A stretch of 22,611 nucleotides of DNA from Thioalkalivibrio sp. (lineage in GTDB: Bacteria > Pseudomonadota > Gammaproteobacteria > Ectothiorhodospirales > Ectothiorhodospiraceae), in the NCBI GenBank assembly GCA_003555285.1, contig PWGH01000273.1, positions 1 through 22,611 on the forward strand, written 5' to 3'. This document shows, in pieces, positions 8,820-16,421 of this stretch (position 1 is the first letter of the stretch; every line of letters starts with the position of its first letter). The translations under genes were made by a program, and so were the position numbers. The notes beneath the pieces were generated by a model that worked only from the letters and a program-made list of their open reading frames with translations, was not told where the DNA came from and made no database searches.

Positions 8820-9437
8820 CTATTCGGCGCGAAGTCCGGAAATGTACGAGGACACCGCCTCGATGTCGGCATCGGACATGCGCGTCGCCAGATTACGCAT
8901 CATGCGTCCATTGTCATTCGCGCGCTGCTCGTTGCGGAAATAGCGCAGCTGATCCGCCGTGTACTGGGCGTGCTGTCCGGCCAGGGCCGGAAACATCGCG
9001 GCCGGGTTGCCGCTGCCGGTGGGGCCATGACAGGCGGTGCAGGCCGCAACACCCGCCGCCGGGATGCCGCCCCGGTAGATGCGCTCCCCGCGTTCGGCCA
9101 AATCCTCGTCGGCGGTGCCCAGCGTGATCTGCTGACGGCTGTAGAAGGCCGCCAGGTCCCGCATGTCCTGCTCGTCCAGGGCCGCGACCTGCGCGACCAT
9201 CAACGCGTTTTCACGCCGCCCACTCTGGTAATCCATCAGCTGCTTGTGGGTATACGTTTCATGCTGGCCGGCCAGTTTCGGCCATTCCGGGTTGACGCTG
9301 TTTCCGTCCGCACCGTGGCAGGCGGCACAGGCCTGAGACAGTTCCTGACCCCGTACCGGGTCGCCGGCCTGCAGCGCGGAAGGCAGCAGGACGACCATGG
9401 AAAGGACCGCGAAGAGGCTTGAACGCATATACTTCAT
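8820..9437 (-). CDS. Dihaem cytochrome c4
   Basis: Periplasmic, 205-aa dihaem electron carrier, typically passing electrons from the bc1 complex towards terminal oxidases. It has a signal peptide (residues 1-24, cleavage after LQA). The two tandem class I cytochrome c halves have haem sites CAACH (37-41) and CTACH (133-137). Candidate axial methionines are Met80 (ENALM) and the NDNGRMM segment of the second half. The PxLAGQHxxY repeat (PKLAGQHETY, PALAGQHAQY) is typical of cytochrome c4. The ATG at 9437 has AGGAG 10 nt upstream; Met4 at 9428 is a less likely alternative. It is divergent from engB, as in pseudomonads. The SCO copper chaperone about 2.6 kb away fits an aerobic cytochrome oxidase branch. 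Confidence 0.93.
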   Translation of the reverse strand: MKYMRSSLFAVLSMVVLLPSALQAGDPVRGQELSQACAACHGADGNSVNPEWPKLAGQHETYTHKQLMDYQSGRRENALMVAQVAALDEQDMRDLAAFYSRQQITLGTADEDLAERGERIYRGGIPAAGVAACTACHGPTGSGNPAAMFPALAGQHAQYTADQLRYFRNEQRANDNGRMMRNLATRMSDADIEAVSSYISGLRAE

Positions 9438-9525
9438 GTGAGTGATACTCCTGCTTGGAATACACGAGCCGGCAACGCCGGACCTTGTGCCCCCCGGCCG
9501 AGGGGAATCAAAATAAGGGGCGCAC

Positions 9526-9553
9526 TATATAGCACATGCGCCAATCCCGGCAA
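9526..9553 (-). promoter_or_regulatory. Probable sigma-70 promoter of cytochrome c4
   Basis: On the minus strand, TTGCCG (9553-9548), a 16-nt spacer and TATATA (9531-9526) make a good housekeeping promoter about 90 nt before the cytochrome c4 ATG. The -10 sits inside the self-complementary octamer CTATATAG, so it could also serve engB on the other strand, but I see no clear -35 in that direction. Confidence 0.6.
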
Positions 9554-9590
9554 AGAATCCATACCGGCACGCTCCGGCTCAGGACCCTTC

Positions 9591-10247
9591 ATGCACAACC
9601 CGTTTCGCGAAGCCGAATTCCTGCTGGGCGCTGGCCGCCTCGCCCAATTGCCGCCGGATGTCGGGCCGGAGATCGCCTTCGCCGGGCGCTCCAATGCCGG
9701 CAAATCCAGCGCCTTGAACACCCTGTGCGGACGACGCGCGCTGGCGCGGGTCAGCCGCACCCCCGGGCGGACGCAGGAAATCAACGTCTTCCAGCTGCCG
9801 CCCGACGGCCAGCGGCGGCTGATCGACCTGCCCGGCTACGGCTACGCCAAGGTCTCCGCCACCCAGCGCGCGCATTGGAACCGTCTGATGGGCCAGTACC
9901 TGCAGGAGCGCAAGAGCCTGGTCGGCCTGGTGCTGATCATGGACATCCGCCATCCGCTCACCCCGCTGGACGAGAACCTGCTGCGCTGGCTCGAGCCGCA
10001 CCCCCGCCCGCTGCACGTGGTGCTGACCAAGGCCGACAAGCTCTCCCGCGCCGAGGCCGACCGCCAACTCTTCGCCACGCGCAGGGGTCTGGAGGAACGC
10101 GGCCTCGAGGCGAGCCTGCAGACCTTCTCGGCCCTCAAGCGCACCGGCGTGGAGGATCTGCAGCAGCTGCTCCTGGGCTGGCTCGAGGCCGCAGACCCCG
10201 GGGCCGCCAATCCCGCACCCACGAATTCCGGGCTCACCGACGCGTAG
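9591..10247 (+). CDS. engB: Ribosome-biogenesis GTPase EngB/YihA
   Basis: Essential cytoplasmic GTPase of the TrmE-Era-EngA-EngB group that assists large-subunit ribosome assembly. It is 218 aa. The G motifs are all present: G1 GRSNAGKS (32-39), the switch I threonine in RTPGRTQ, G3 DLPGYGYAKV, G4 TKAD and G5 SALK. The ATG at 9591 has AGGA about 7 nt upstream, and homologous sequence begins here (NPFREAEFLLGAG). The in-frame extension back to 9438 is not family-like and overlaps the cytochrome c4 promoter. In pseudomonads the order is polA, engB, cytochrome c4; here polA lies about 3 kb further on with other genes between them. Confidence 0.95.
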   Translation: MHNPFREAEFLLGAGRLAQLPPDVGPEIAFAGRSNAGKSSALNTLCGRRALARVSRTPGRTQEINVFQLPPDGQRRLIDLPGYGYAKVSATQRAHWNRLMGQYLQERKSLVGLVLIMDIRHPLTPLDENLLRWLEPHPRPLHVVLTKADKLSRAEADRQLFATRRGLEERGLEASLQTFSALKRTGVEDLQQLLLGWLEAADPGAANPAPTNSGLTDA

Positions 10248-10266
10248 GGTGGCAAGGACCTGACTC

Positions 10267-10356
10267 TGCGACAGCGATGTCGCAACGTGTATTTCGTAAC
10301 GTGCCGGACACCCGGAGTGCCTGTCGCGGCAGTGGGCGCCGAAACGAGCGGCGCCC
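10267..10356. terminator. Two hairpins in the engB / DUF2254 convergent gap
   Basis: TGCGAC-AGCGAT-GTCGCA (10267-10284) lies 20 nt after the engB stop. GGGCGCCG-N7-CGGCGCCC (10334-10356) lies 4 nt after the DUF2254 stop on the minus strand. Both stems are perfect but neither is followed by a T-run. They probably end or stabilise the two converging transcripts, but termination is not proven. Confidence 0.4.
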
Positions 10357-10359
10357 GGT

Positions 10360-11685
10360 TCATGGCTCGGCCAGGCCGATCCCGCTGCGCCGCTCGACGG
10401 TGATCCTGGCCGCATCAATGCGCTGCATCACGCGCTGCTGATCGTGTTCCACGAAGGGCGCCTGGCGAGCCGTCGCCGCCAACTTTTCCAGCTGGACCAG
10501 CACCGCCTGTCGGTTCGCCTTCAGGTGCAGCACCGGAGCGAGCTGCCGCAAGACATCGGCGATGCGCAGGAGGACGAGAGGCTGCCGGGCCCCGGCCTCG
10601 CGGACCAGATCGAAGGCCGCGTCGATCGCCCCGGCATTCAGCCGGTCCGCCAGCACGCGGATCTCCCCATTCTCGTCCCGCAGCACGCACGGCAGCGGTT
10701 GGCGCGCCAGAATATCCTCGAGGGCGGCGCCCAGGCGGTGGATGACCACGAGGGCGGTCAGCGGATCATGGATACCGGGAGAGAGCGCGCGCAACGCGAT
10801 CTCGACGAGTTGATGCAGGCCATACTCCAGATCCTGTGCCGGCGTGCGCTTCTGACCGATCACGAAAGCCTGGCGGATCGCCTTCACGACCCCCTCGTCG
10901 AGGTCGGTTTCGGGCTGCACCCGAACATGATCGCCGCGCTTGAGTACGAAGTACCCGGCACGCACGTCGACCGAGAGAACGCGGTCCTCTTGCCGGGCGA
11001 GTTCGATCAGCTTGTCGTAATCGATCGTCTGGATGTAGCCGCTGCGACCCAGCGACACCGGCGTGCCGCCGGGCAACTCGGGCGGCGGAAACGCGTCCTG
11101 CGCGCCCCCGAGTTCGGAAGGCAGGATGTCGCGAACGTTCCTGGACAACTCGTCCGCCGCCATTTCGATCACGTTGTCGGCGATGATCGACCGGGCGATC
11201 TTGTGGAGGTAAAAAAGCAGCGCGATGAGGCAGACGATGGTCAGGCCACTGCCGGCAGTCACGGCGATGTGCGGAACGTCGTCCTTGCCCAGTTCATCCT
11301 CGAGGGTCCGCATCACGATCAGCACGTAGAGAATGGTGCTGAGAAAAAGCCCGAGAACAAACTGGATCTGACGATCGGCCATGAAGGTCGCGATCAGGCG
11401 CGGGCCAAGCTGGTTCGCCGCCAGGGTCAGGATCACAAAGGTGATCGACACGACGAGCGAGGTCATCGTGATCAGGCCGGTCAGCAGGCTGGCATAGAGG
11501 TCCCGTGCCGAGCTGGCATCACCGCCGTAGACCCACCAGAGATCCGCGTCCTCGACGGCATGGAAAAGCGGACCGTGGTCGAGGAGGATGTGCGCCAGAA
11601 CCAGGCCGAGCACGATCATGATCGCCGGGATGAGCCACATCTGCCCGCGCAGCAGGATCATGATGTTGTGGATGCGGCTCAGCAT
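10360..11685 (-). CDS. DUF2254 family inner-membrane protein
   Basis: A 441-aa predicted inner-membrane protein of unknown function matching DUF2254 (PF10011). Four membrane segments are visible at about 16-34, 68-90, 107-125 and 138-160. Family-typical blocks include ASLLTGLITMTSLVVSITFVILT, LAANQLGPRLI and FLGLFLSTILY-like sequence. A soluble region of about 270 residues follows, with GYIQTIDYDKLIELA, DPLTALVVIHRLGAAL and a C-terminal stretch ending EHDQQRVMQRIDAARI. The start ATG at 11685 has only a weak GGGAC ribosome site. It is downstream of the SCO gene on the same strand but is isolated by a terminator. No enzymatic motif is evident, and I do not assign a function. Confidence 0.85.
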   Translation of the reverse strand: MLSRIHNIMILLRGQMWLIPAIMIVLGLVLAHILLDHGPLFHAVEDADLWWVYGGDASSARDLYASLLTGLITMTSLVVSITFVILTLAANQLGPRLIATFMADRQIQFVLGLFLSTILYVLIVMRTLEDELGKDDVPHIAVTAGSGLTIVCLIALLFYLHKIARSIIADNVIEMAADELSRNVRDILPSELGGAQDAFPPPELPGGTPVSLGRSGYIQTIDYDKLIELARQEDRVLSVDVRAGYFVLKRGDHVRVQPETDLDEGVVKAIRQAFVIGQKRTPAQDLEYGLHQLVEIALRALSPGIHDPLTALVVIHRLGAALEDILARQPLPCVLRDENGEIRVLADRLNAGAIDAAFDLVREAGARQPLVLLRIADVLRQLAPVLHLKANRQAVLVQLEKLAATARQAPFVEHDQQRVMQRIDAARITVERRSGIGLAEP

Positions 11686-11811
11686 GGACGTGCGTCCCGG
11701 CCGCTGGCGATGTGCGAAGCCATGGGCAGCGTCTCCCTCGGGTTCCGGGGCCCCTTGGATGGCGGCACCCGCGCCGTTGGCGGCTCGACGGACTTTCTAG
11801 TCAAAAACGCG

Positions 11812-11847
11812 AAAAAATGCCCCGGTCACAGGGGGATGACCGAGGCA
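11812..11847 (-). terminator. Rho-independent terminator downstream of the SCO gene
   Basis: Minus-strand stem TGCCTCGGTCA paired with TGACCGGGGCA, an 8-nt loop and TTTTTTCGCGTTTTTG. The stem is 11 bp with a single G-T wobble. It lies about 177 nt past the SCO stop and separates SCO from DUF2254. Confidence 0.8.
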
Positions 11848-11941
11848 AGAGGGGTTCCGACAGGGGGGGCCGGAACCATCCCGCTCAGGGAGGGAAGCGG
11901 GAGACGCTGGGCACAGCGTCTATGGGTATGACGACTGGCCA
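11812..11941 (-). ncRNA. Candidate structured small RNA or SCO 3'-UTR with four hairpins
   Basis: Between 11818 and 11921 nearly every base can pair into four consecutive stem-loops. H4 is AGACGCTG/CAGCGTCT with a 4-nt loop (11902-11921). H3 is TCCCGCT/AGCGGGA (11879-11902). H2 is GGTTCCG/CGGAACC (11853-11877). H1 is an 11-bp stem with one G-U pair (11818-11847). On the minus strand H1 comes last and is followed by TTTTTT, a rho-independent terminator. A minus-strand TTGACA at 11977-11972 with a weak GAACTT 18 nt later would start a transcript of about 130 nt near 11941. Equally, it may be only the 3' end of the SCO message. It resembles no RNA family that I recognise. Confidence 0.4.
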
Positions 11942-12023
11942 TCGAAGAAGTTCCTGCGCCTCGCTGGGAATTGTCAATGTTTTGACGGTCGACCCGCGGC
12001 TCGCGTCGCTGAGGCCAGGGCCC

Positions 12024-12662
12024 TCAATAAACGGCACGGGACAGGGCCTCGCCTCGACGCGCCAACGCTTCGACCAGCTGGGCCGGGTTCGTTCCGTGCG
12101 GGTACACCTCGAGCAGCGCGCCATCGGGTCCGAGCAGGTAGGTCGCGGACGAATGGTCGACCACGTAGCCGAGGGCCGATTCGACCTCGATATGCTGATA
12201 GAACACCCCGTAGCGCTCGGCGATGTCCCGCAGCTGGGCATGGGGGCCGGTCGCCGCGTCGATGTGGGGGTGAAAATGGGCCACATAATCGCGCAGCCGG
12301 TCTGCGGTATCGCGCTCCGGATCGACACTGACGAACAACACGCCGACCTCCCCCTGCCACTGCGGCGACAGGCGCGACAAGGCCCCGGAGAGCACCCCCA
12401 GGGCCATCGGGCAGACATCGGGACAGGTGGCATAGCCGAAATAGACCCAGAGGTGGCGGCCGCGGTAATCATCCAGGCTCAGCGGGCCGCCCGCGGTGCT
12501 GATCGGCAACTCGATCGGGCCGCCCACCGGCCGGTCGGCCAGGGGCCCGGCCGGGTGGGACGCGTCGGAATCCCGCTGCGGAGACCACAACAGGCCCGCC
12601 GCGATCACGCCCAGCAACAGGACCATCGCACCCGCCCAGAACCCGGTTCTACCCGTTCGCAT
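12024..12662 (-). CDS. SCO1/SenC/PrrC family copper chaperone
   Basis: A 212-aa thioredoxin-fold protein anchored by one N-terminal membrane helix (about 9-26) with the rest in the periplasm. SCO proteins deliver copper to, or reduce, the CuA centre of cytochrome c oxidase. The copper ligands are visible: Cys80-PDV-Cys84 (YATCPDVCPMALG) and His170 (VVDHSSATYLL). VSVDPERDT is the usual family block. The ATG at 12662 has only a weak purine-rich upstream region. It follows a membrane-anchored protein of unknown function 127 bp upstream on the same strand, which in turn is coupled to polA. No cytochrome oxidase subunit gene is in the window. Confidence 0.92.
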   Translation of the reverse strand: MRTGRTGFWAGAMVLLLGVIAAGLLWSPQRDSDASHPAGPLADRPVGGPIELPISTAGGPLSLDDYRGRHLWVYFGYATCPDVCPMALGVLSGALSRLSPQWQGEVGVLFVSVDPERDTADRLRDYVAHFHPHIDAATGPHAQLRDIAERYGVFYQHIEVESALGYVVDHSSATYLLGPDGALLEVYPHGTNPAQLVEALARRGEALSRAVY

Positions 12663-12789
12663 ACCGACCGATTCTCATTCCGATCCTGCCCATTCGATCC
12701 TACCCATGCCGCCGCCGATCCAGGTCACGCCGCCCCCCTCACGCGCCGGCCAAACGCTGGCACGGCCTGCCCGATCGCACTCATCCTGT

Positions 12790-13293
12790 CTAACGCCGGG
12801 TGCTGAACTGGAACTGGACCTCCGCCCGGGCTCGATCCCCATCGGGAAGCACCGTCGCGGCCCAGGTCATGCGGTTGCTGCTGCAGGTGGGCAGGATGAC
12901 CTCACCGCGATAGACACCGGGGCTGACCCGCTCCAGGCGCGGCCGGTTAAAGCCCATGAACATCTCCACGCCGGCCAGATCCACGTCCACCCAGGACGGA
13001 TCCCGGCCGCTCAATTCGAGCTCCAGGATCAGCGGCTCGAGCAGCACCACCGGGCGTGGCGCAAGATCCAGCCGTGCCGCCCCCCCGGACGGCAGGAGGA
13101 CCGTACAGGCGCGCTCACTCAGGTCACACTCGCCAACCTCGACCACGGTCAGACCGGTGCCCGCACCGTCGGCCAGGAACCGTTGTGCCCAGATCGCCAG
13201 CGCCACCACCAGCAACACCAACACCACCCAAGGGAGCAGACGCGCCCACGACCCCTGCCGATCGTCCGTCACGCCATCGTGGTTTGCCGTCAT
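12790..13293 (-). CDS. Membrane-anchored protein of unknown function, coupled to polA
   Basis: A 167-aa protein that I do not recognise by name. It has a short charged N-terminus, one membrane helix (about 18-36, LLPWVVLVLLVVALAIW) and a soluble domain of about 125 residues, presumably periplasmic and beta-rich. It contains three cysteines (56, 63, 137) and methionines at 111, 113 and 142 within the segments VEMFMGFNRPRL and LPTCSSNRMTW. The pattern MGFNRP-N-GVYRGEV resembles, loosely, the YtkA/FixH-like copper-linked domain. With SCO next downstream, a copper or oxidase-assembly role is a reasonable guess but only a guess. Its ATG shares one base with the polA stop (TGATG, 13291-13295), so it is translated by coupling to polA. 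Confidence 0.7.
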   Translation of the reverse strand: MTANHDGVTDDRQGSWARLLPWVVLVLLVVALAIWAQRFLADGAGTGLTVVEVGECDLSERACTVLLPSGGAARLDLAPRPVVLLEPLILELELSGRDPSWVDVDLAGVEMFMGFNRPRLERVSPGVYRGEVILPTCSSNRMTWAATVLPDGDRARAEVQFQFSTRR

Positions 13294-16121
13294 CAGTGCG
13301 CTTCGTCCCAGTTCAACCCGCTACCCACATCGACCACCAAATCCACCGACAGGTTCGCCGCCGCCGCCATGTCCTCGACCAGCCCCGCGCGCACGGCCTG
13401 CACCGCATCCTCGCGCACCTCCAGCACCAGTTCGTCGTGCACCTGCATGATCATGCGGGCGGGCGGAGGATCCCCCGACGAAGCCAGACGGGCCGAGACC
13501 CGCAGCATCGCACGCTTGATGATGTCGGCGGCAGAACCCTGCACCGGAGCATTGATCGCCACCCGTTCGGCCTGCGCCCGGCGCGCCGCGTTGCGGCTGG
13601 TGATCTCGGGCAGGTACAGGCGGCGCCCGAACAGGGTCTCGACGAAGCCCTGCTCGAGGGCCCGCTGCTTGGCGGTCTCCATGTACGCGTGCACGCCAGG
13701 ATAGCGGGCGAAATAACGCGCGATGTAGTCCCGGGCCTGGGCCTGATCGATGCCCAGGTTGCGTGCCAGGCCGAAGGCGGACATGCCGTAGATCAGGCCG
13801 AAATTGATCGCCTTCGCGGCCCGACGCTGCTCGGCACTGACCGCCTCCGGCGCCGGGCCGAAGACCTCGGCCGCGGTGGCTCGGTGGATGTCCTGACCGG
13901 CGGCAAAGGCGGCGATCATGCCGGCATCTTCGGACAAATGCGCCATGATGCGCAGTTCGATCTGCGAATAATCGGCCGCCAGCAACACCTGACCGGCCTC
14001 GGCGATGAAGGCCTGGCGGATACGCCGACCCTCGGGGCTGCGCACCGGGATGTTCTGCAGATTGGGGTCGGAGGACGACAGCCGGCCGGTGGCGGCCACC
14101 GCCTGCTGATACGATGTGTGCACTCGCCCGGTCTCGCCCTGTACGCGTTCGGGCAGCCGCTCGGTGTAGGTGTTGCGCAGCTTGGACAGCCCCCGGTAGT
14201 CGAGGATCAGGCGCGGCAGCGGGTGCGCCGCGGCCATCTGCTCGAGCACGTCCTCGGCCGTCGAAGGCTGCCCCTTCGGCGTGCGTCGCAGCACCGCCAG
14301 ACCGAGGCGTTCGTACAAAATCTCTTGAATCTGGCGCGGTGAACCCAGATTGAATTCACCGCCGGCCTCCCGGTAGGCCGCCTCGGCGATTTCGGCCATC
14401 CGTGTCGCCAGCTCTCCGCTCTGGGCGCGCAACAGCCGGGCGTCGATCTTCACGCCGGCCCGCTCCATGTCCGACAGCACCGGGACCAGCGGGATCTCGA
14501 TGTCGCGGTACACCGACGCCGGACCCGGCGCGAGTTCCAGTCGGGGCCGCAGGGCCTGATGCAGACGCAGGCAGACCTCGGCGTCTTCGGCCGCATATTC
14601 GGTGGCCGCGGCCACCGGAACTTCGGCGAAGGCAATCTGCTTGGCCCCCTTTCCAGCGACGTCCTCGTAGGTGATCATCCGGTGCCCGAGGTGGCGATCC
14701 GCCAGCGTATCGAGATCGTGCCGATTCGCACCGGCATCGAGCACATAGGACTCGAGCAAGGTGTCGTGCCGGATGCCGCCGAGGGTGATGCCGTGATTGG
14801 CCAGCACGTTGCGGTCGTATTTCAGGTGATGGCCGAGCTTGGCACGCTCCCCCGACTCCAGCCACGGGCGCAGGCGCTCCAGCGTCTGTTCGCGATCGAG
14901 CTGCGGCCCGGCCTCCAGACCGACATGGGCCAGCGGCAGATACCAGCCAATGCCCGGCTCGACACTGAAGGACATGCCCACCAGACGCGCCTGCATGTAG
15001 TCGAGGCTGGTGGTTTCGGTGTCGAAGGCCACCAGTTCGGCGGCCTCCAGCTGCTCGAGCAGCGCGTCGAGCTCCGGGCCGGTGCGGATGGTCCGGTAAT
15101 CGTTCGGTGCCGGCACGGCACCCGCACCGGGCTCGGCCGGTGCTCCGGACACGATCCGGGGACCCTCTTCAGGCTCCGGTTCAGGCTCCGGTACGGATCC
15201 ATCCCGGGACCCGTTCCGGGGTCCATTCGGGAGCCCGTTCGCGGGATGTTCGGTGTTCTCGATACTCGCGGCCTCCACCTCCTGCAACCAGCGCCGGAAA
15301 CCGAAGCGGGCGTAGAGTTCGCGCAAGCGCTCCCGGTCGGGTTCGCCCAGCGTCAATTCGTGCTCATCGATGCCCAACTCGACGTCCCGACGCACCCGGA
15401 CCAGTTCCCGCGAACGGGGCAGGTGATCGCGCGCGGCGCGCAGGTTATCGCCGATCTTGCCCTTGATCGCCGCGGCGTCGTCCATCAGGGCGTCCAGATT
15501 CCCGTACTGATTCAGCCATTTGGCGGCCGTCTTCGGCCCGACCTTGTCGACGCCGGGGACGTTGTCCACCGTATCCCCGACCAGGGTCAGGTAATCGATG
15601 ATCTGCTCCGGATCGACGCCGAACTTCTCGCGCACCCCGGCCCGATCCAACACGGTGCCGGTCATGGTGTTGATCAGCGTCACCCGATCGCAGACCAGCT
15701 GCGCAAGATCCTTGTCGCCGGTGGAGATCACCACCGTTTCGCCGCGCGCCTCTGCCTGCGTGGCCAGCGTCGCGATCACATCGTCGGCCTCCACGCCGCC
15801 GATGCACAACAACGGCAGGCCGAGCGCTCGGACCAGTTCGTGCAGGGGATCGATCTGGGCGGCCAGTTCCTCCGGCATCGCCGGCCGGTGGGCCTTGTAG
15901 TCGGCATAGAGGTCGTCGCGAAAGGTGCGTCCGTGTGCGTCGAAGACCACCGCCATGCGCTCGGGCGCGTAATCCGCACGCAGCTTGCGCAGCATGTTGA
16001 CCACCCCGTACAACGCGCCGCTGGGATGACCATCGGGTGCCGTCAGCGGCGGCAGGGCATGAAAGGCGCGGTACAGGTAGGACGACCCGTCCACCAGGAC
16101 TAGGGGGCGATCAAGACTCAT
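13293..16121 (-). CDS. polA: DNA polymerase I
   Basis: A 942-aa repair and replication polymerase (E. coli form 928 aa). The N-terminal 5' nuclease begins MSLDRPLVLVDGSSYLYRAFHALPPL and has STGDKDLAQLV and GDTVDNVPGVDKVGPKTA. The 3'-5' exonuclease keeps its acidic motif (FDTETTSLDY), so proofreading is probably active. The polymerase domain has motif A DYSQIELRIMAHLSED, the finger helix RRAAKAINFGLIYGMSAFG and motif C QVHDELVLEV. Between the nuclease and exonuclease lies an unusual Asn/Gly/Pro/Glu-rich linker (NGLPNGPRNGSRDG, then a PEPEPEPEEG run). The start is the ATG at 16121, where homology begins; the frame is open further upstream but that extension is not family-like. A perfect hairpin lies about 40 nt upstream of the ATG. 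Confidence 0.96.
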   Translation of the reverse strand: MSLDRPLVLVDGSSYLYRAFHALPPLTAPDGHPSGALYGVVNMLRKLRADYAPERMAVVFDAHGRTFRDDLYADYKAHRPAMPEELAAQIDPLHELVRALGLPLLCIGGVEADDVIATLATQAEARGETVVISTGDKDLAQLVCDRVTLINTMTGTVLDRAGVREKFGVDPEQIIDYLTLVGDTVDNVPGVDKVGPKTAAKWLNQYGNLDALMDDAAAIKGKIGDNLRAARDHLPRSRELVRVRRDVELGIDEHELTLGEPDRERLRELYARFGFRRWLQEVEAASIENTEHPANGLPNGPRNGSRDGSVPEPEPEPEEGPRIVSGAPAEPGAGAVPAPNDYRTIRTGPELDALLEQLEAAELVAFDTETTSLDYMQARLVGMSFSVEPGIGWYLPLAHVGLEAGPQLDREQTLERLRPWLESGERAKLGHHLKYDRNVLANHGITLGGIRHDTLLESYVLDAGANRHDLDTLADRHLGHRMITYEDVAGKGAKQIAFAEVPVAAATEYAAEDAEVCLRLHQALRPRLELAPGPASVYRDIEIPLVPVLSDMERAGVKIDARLLRAQSGELATRMAEIAEAAYREAGGEFNLGSPRQIQEILYERLGLAVLRRTPKGQPSTAEDVLEQMAAAHPLPRLILDYRGLSKLRNTYTERLPERVQGETGRVHTSYQQAVAATGRLSSSDPNLQNIPVRSPEGRRIRQAFIAEAGQVLLAADYSQIELRIMAHLSEDAGMIAAFAAGQDIHRATAAEVFGPAPEAVSAEQRRAAKAINFGLIYGMSAFGLARNLGIDQAQARDYIARYFARYPGVHAYMETAKQRALEQGFVETLFGRRLYLPEITSRNAARRAQAERVAINAPVQGSAADIIKRAMLRVSARLASSGDPPPARMIMQVHDELVLEVREDAVQAVRAGLVEDMAAAANLSVDLVVDVGSGLNWDEAH

Positions 16122-16421
16122 GAACGTAAAGACACCGTGAGGACTGGGCCCGAGTGTACTGCGGACCACGGGGGTCCGCGACCCGCACCGGTCCGCCCGC
16201 GTGTACCCGCGTCCACGTCGCGCTCGGCCTCTCCGATCGCTCCGCGATCCGCGACCGGCGCGCACGGCAAGTCCATCTGGCGCCCGAACGGCCCGCGCCA
16301 CCCCGTCATTTCCATCGGGTTGCCCGCCGGAAACCCCGGTAGAAGCCCAGGCAAAGAGCCGCGCCAACAGCCAAGCCAAAGAAGATTTGTCCACGGACAC
16401 GCCCCAGCGTACGCTACTCGG
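16122..16421. other. 300-bp divergent promoter region between polA and the LOG gene
   Basis: It contains a perfect 7-bp hairpin GCGGACC-N5-GGTCCGC (16161-16179) upstream of polA. Towards the LOG gene is a plausible promoter, TTGTCC (16387-16392), a 17-nt spacer and TACGCT (16410-16415), ending 6 nt before the LOG ATG. The rest is GC-rich sequence with no supported gene. Confidence 0.5.

Larger units (their letters stand above)
11686..12023. other. 338-bp gap: structured segment and DUF2254 promoter region, no ORF
   Basis: The right two-thirds contain four adjacent stem-loops (see the ncRNA entry) and a perfect minus-strand TTGACA (11977-11972). That hexamer lies inside a short inverted repeat, GTCAA-N4-TTGAC. 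The left third, next to DUF2254, is GC-rich and shows only a weak TTGACT-like hexamer. No coding frame here is convincing. Confidence 0.5.

Noticed and set aside
8522..8872. N-terminal extension of DsbA in the open frame
   Set aside because: It would place the signal peptide more than 100 residues inside the protein. The Met at 8521 has a ribosome site and a standard signal peptide.
10444..11931. Plus-strand open frame of about 495 codons
   Set aside because: Antisense to DUF2254, with a His/Gln/Arg-rich translation lacking any family motif.
14559..16103. Plus-strand open frame of about 514 codons opposite polA
   Set aside because: polA on the minus strand has all catalytic motifs; the antisense translation has none and reflects codon-position GC bias.
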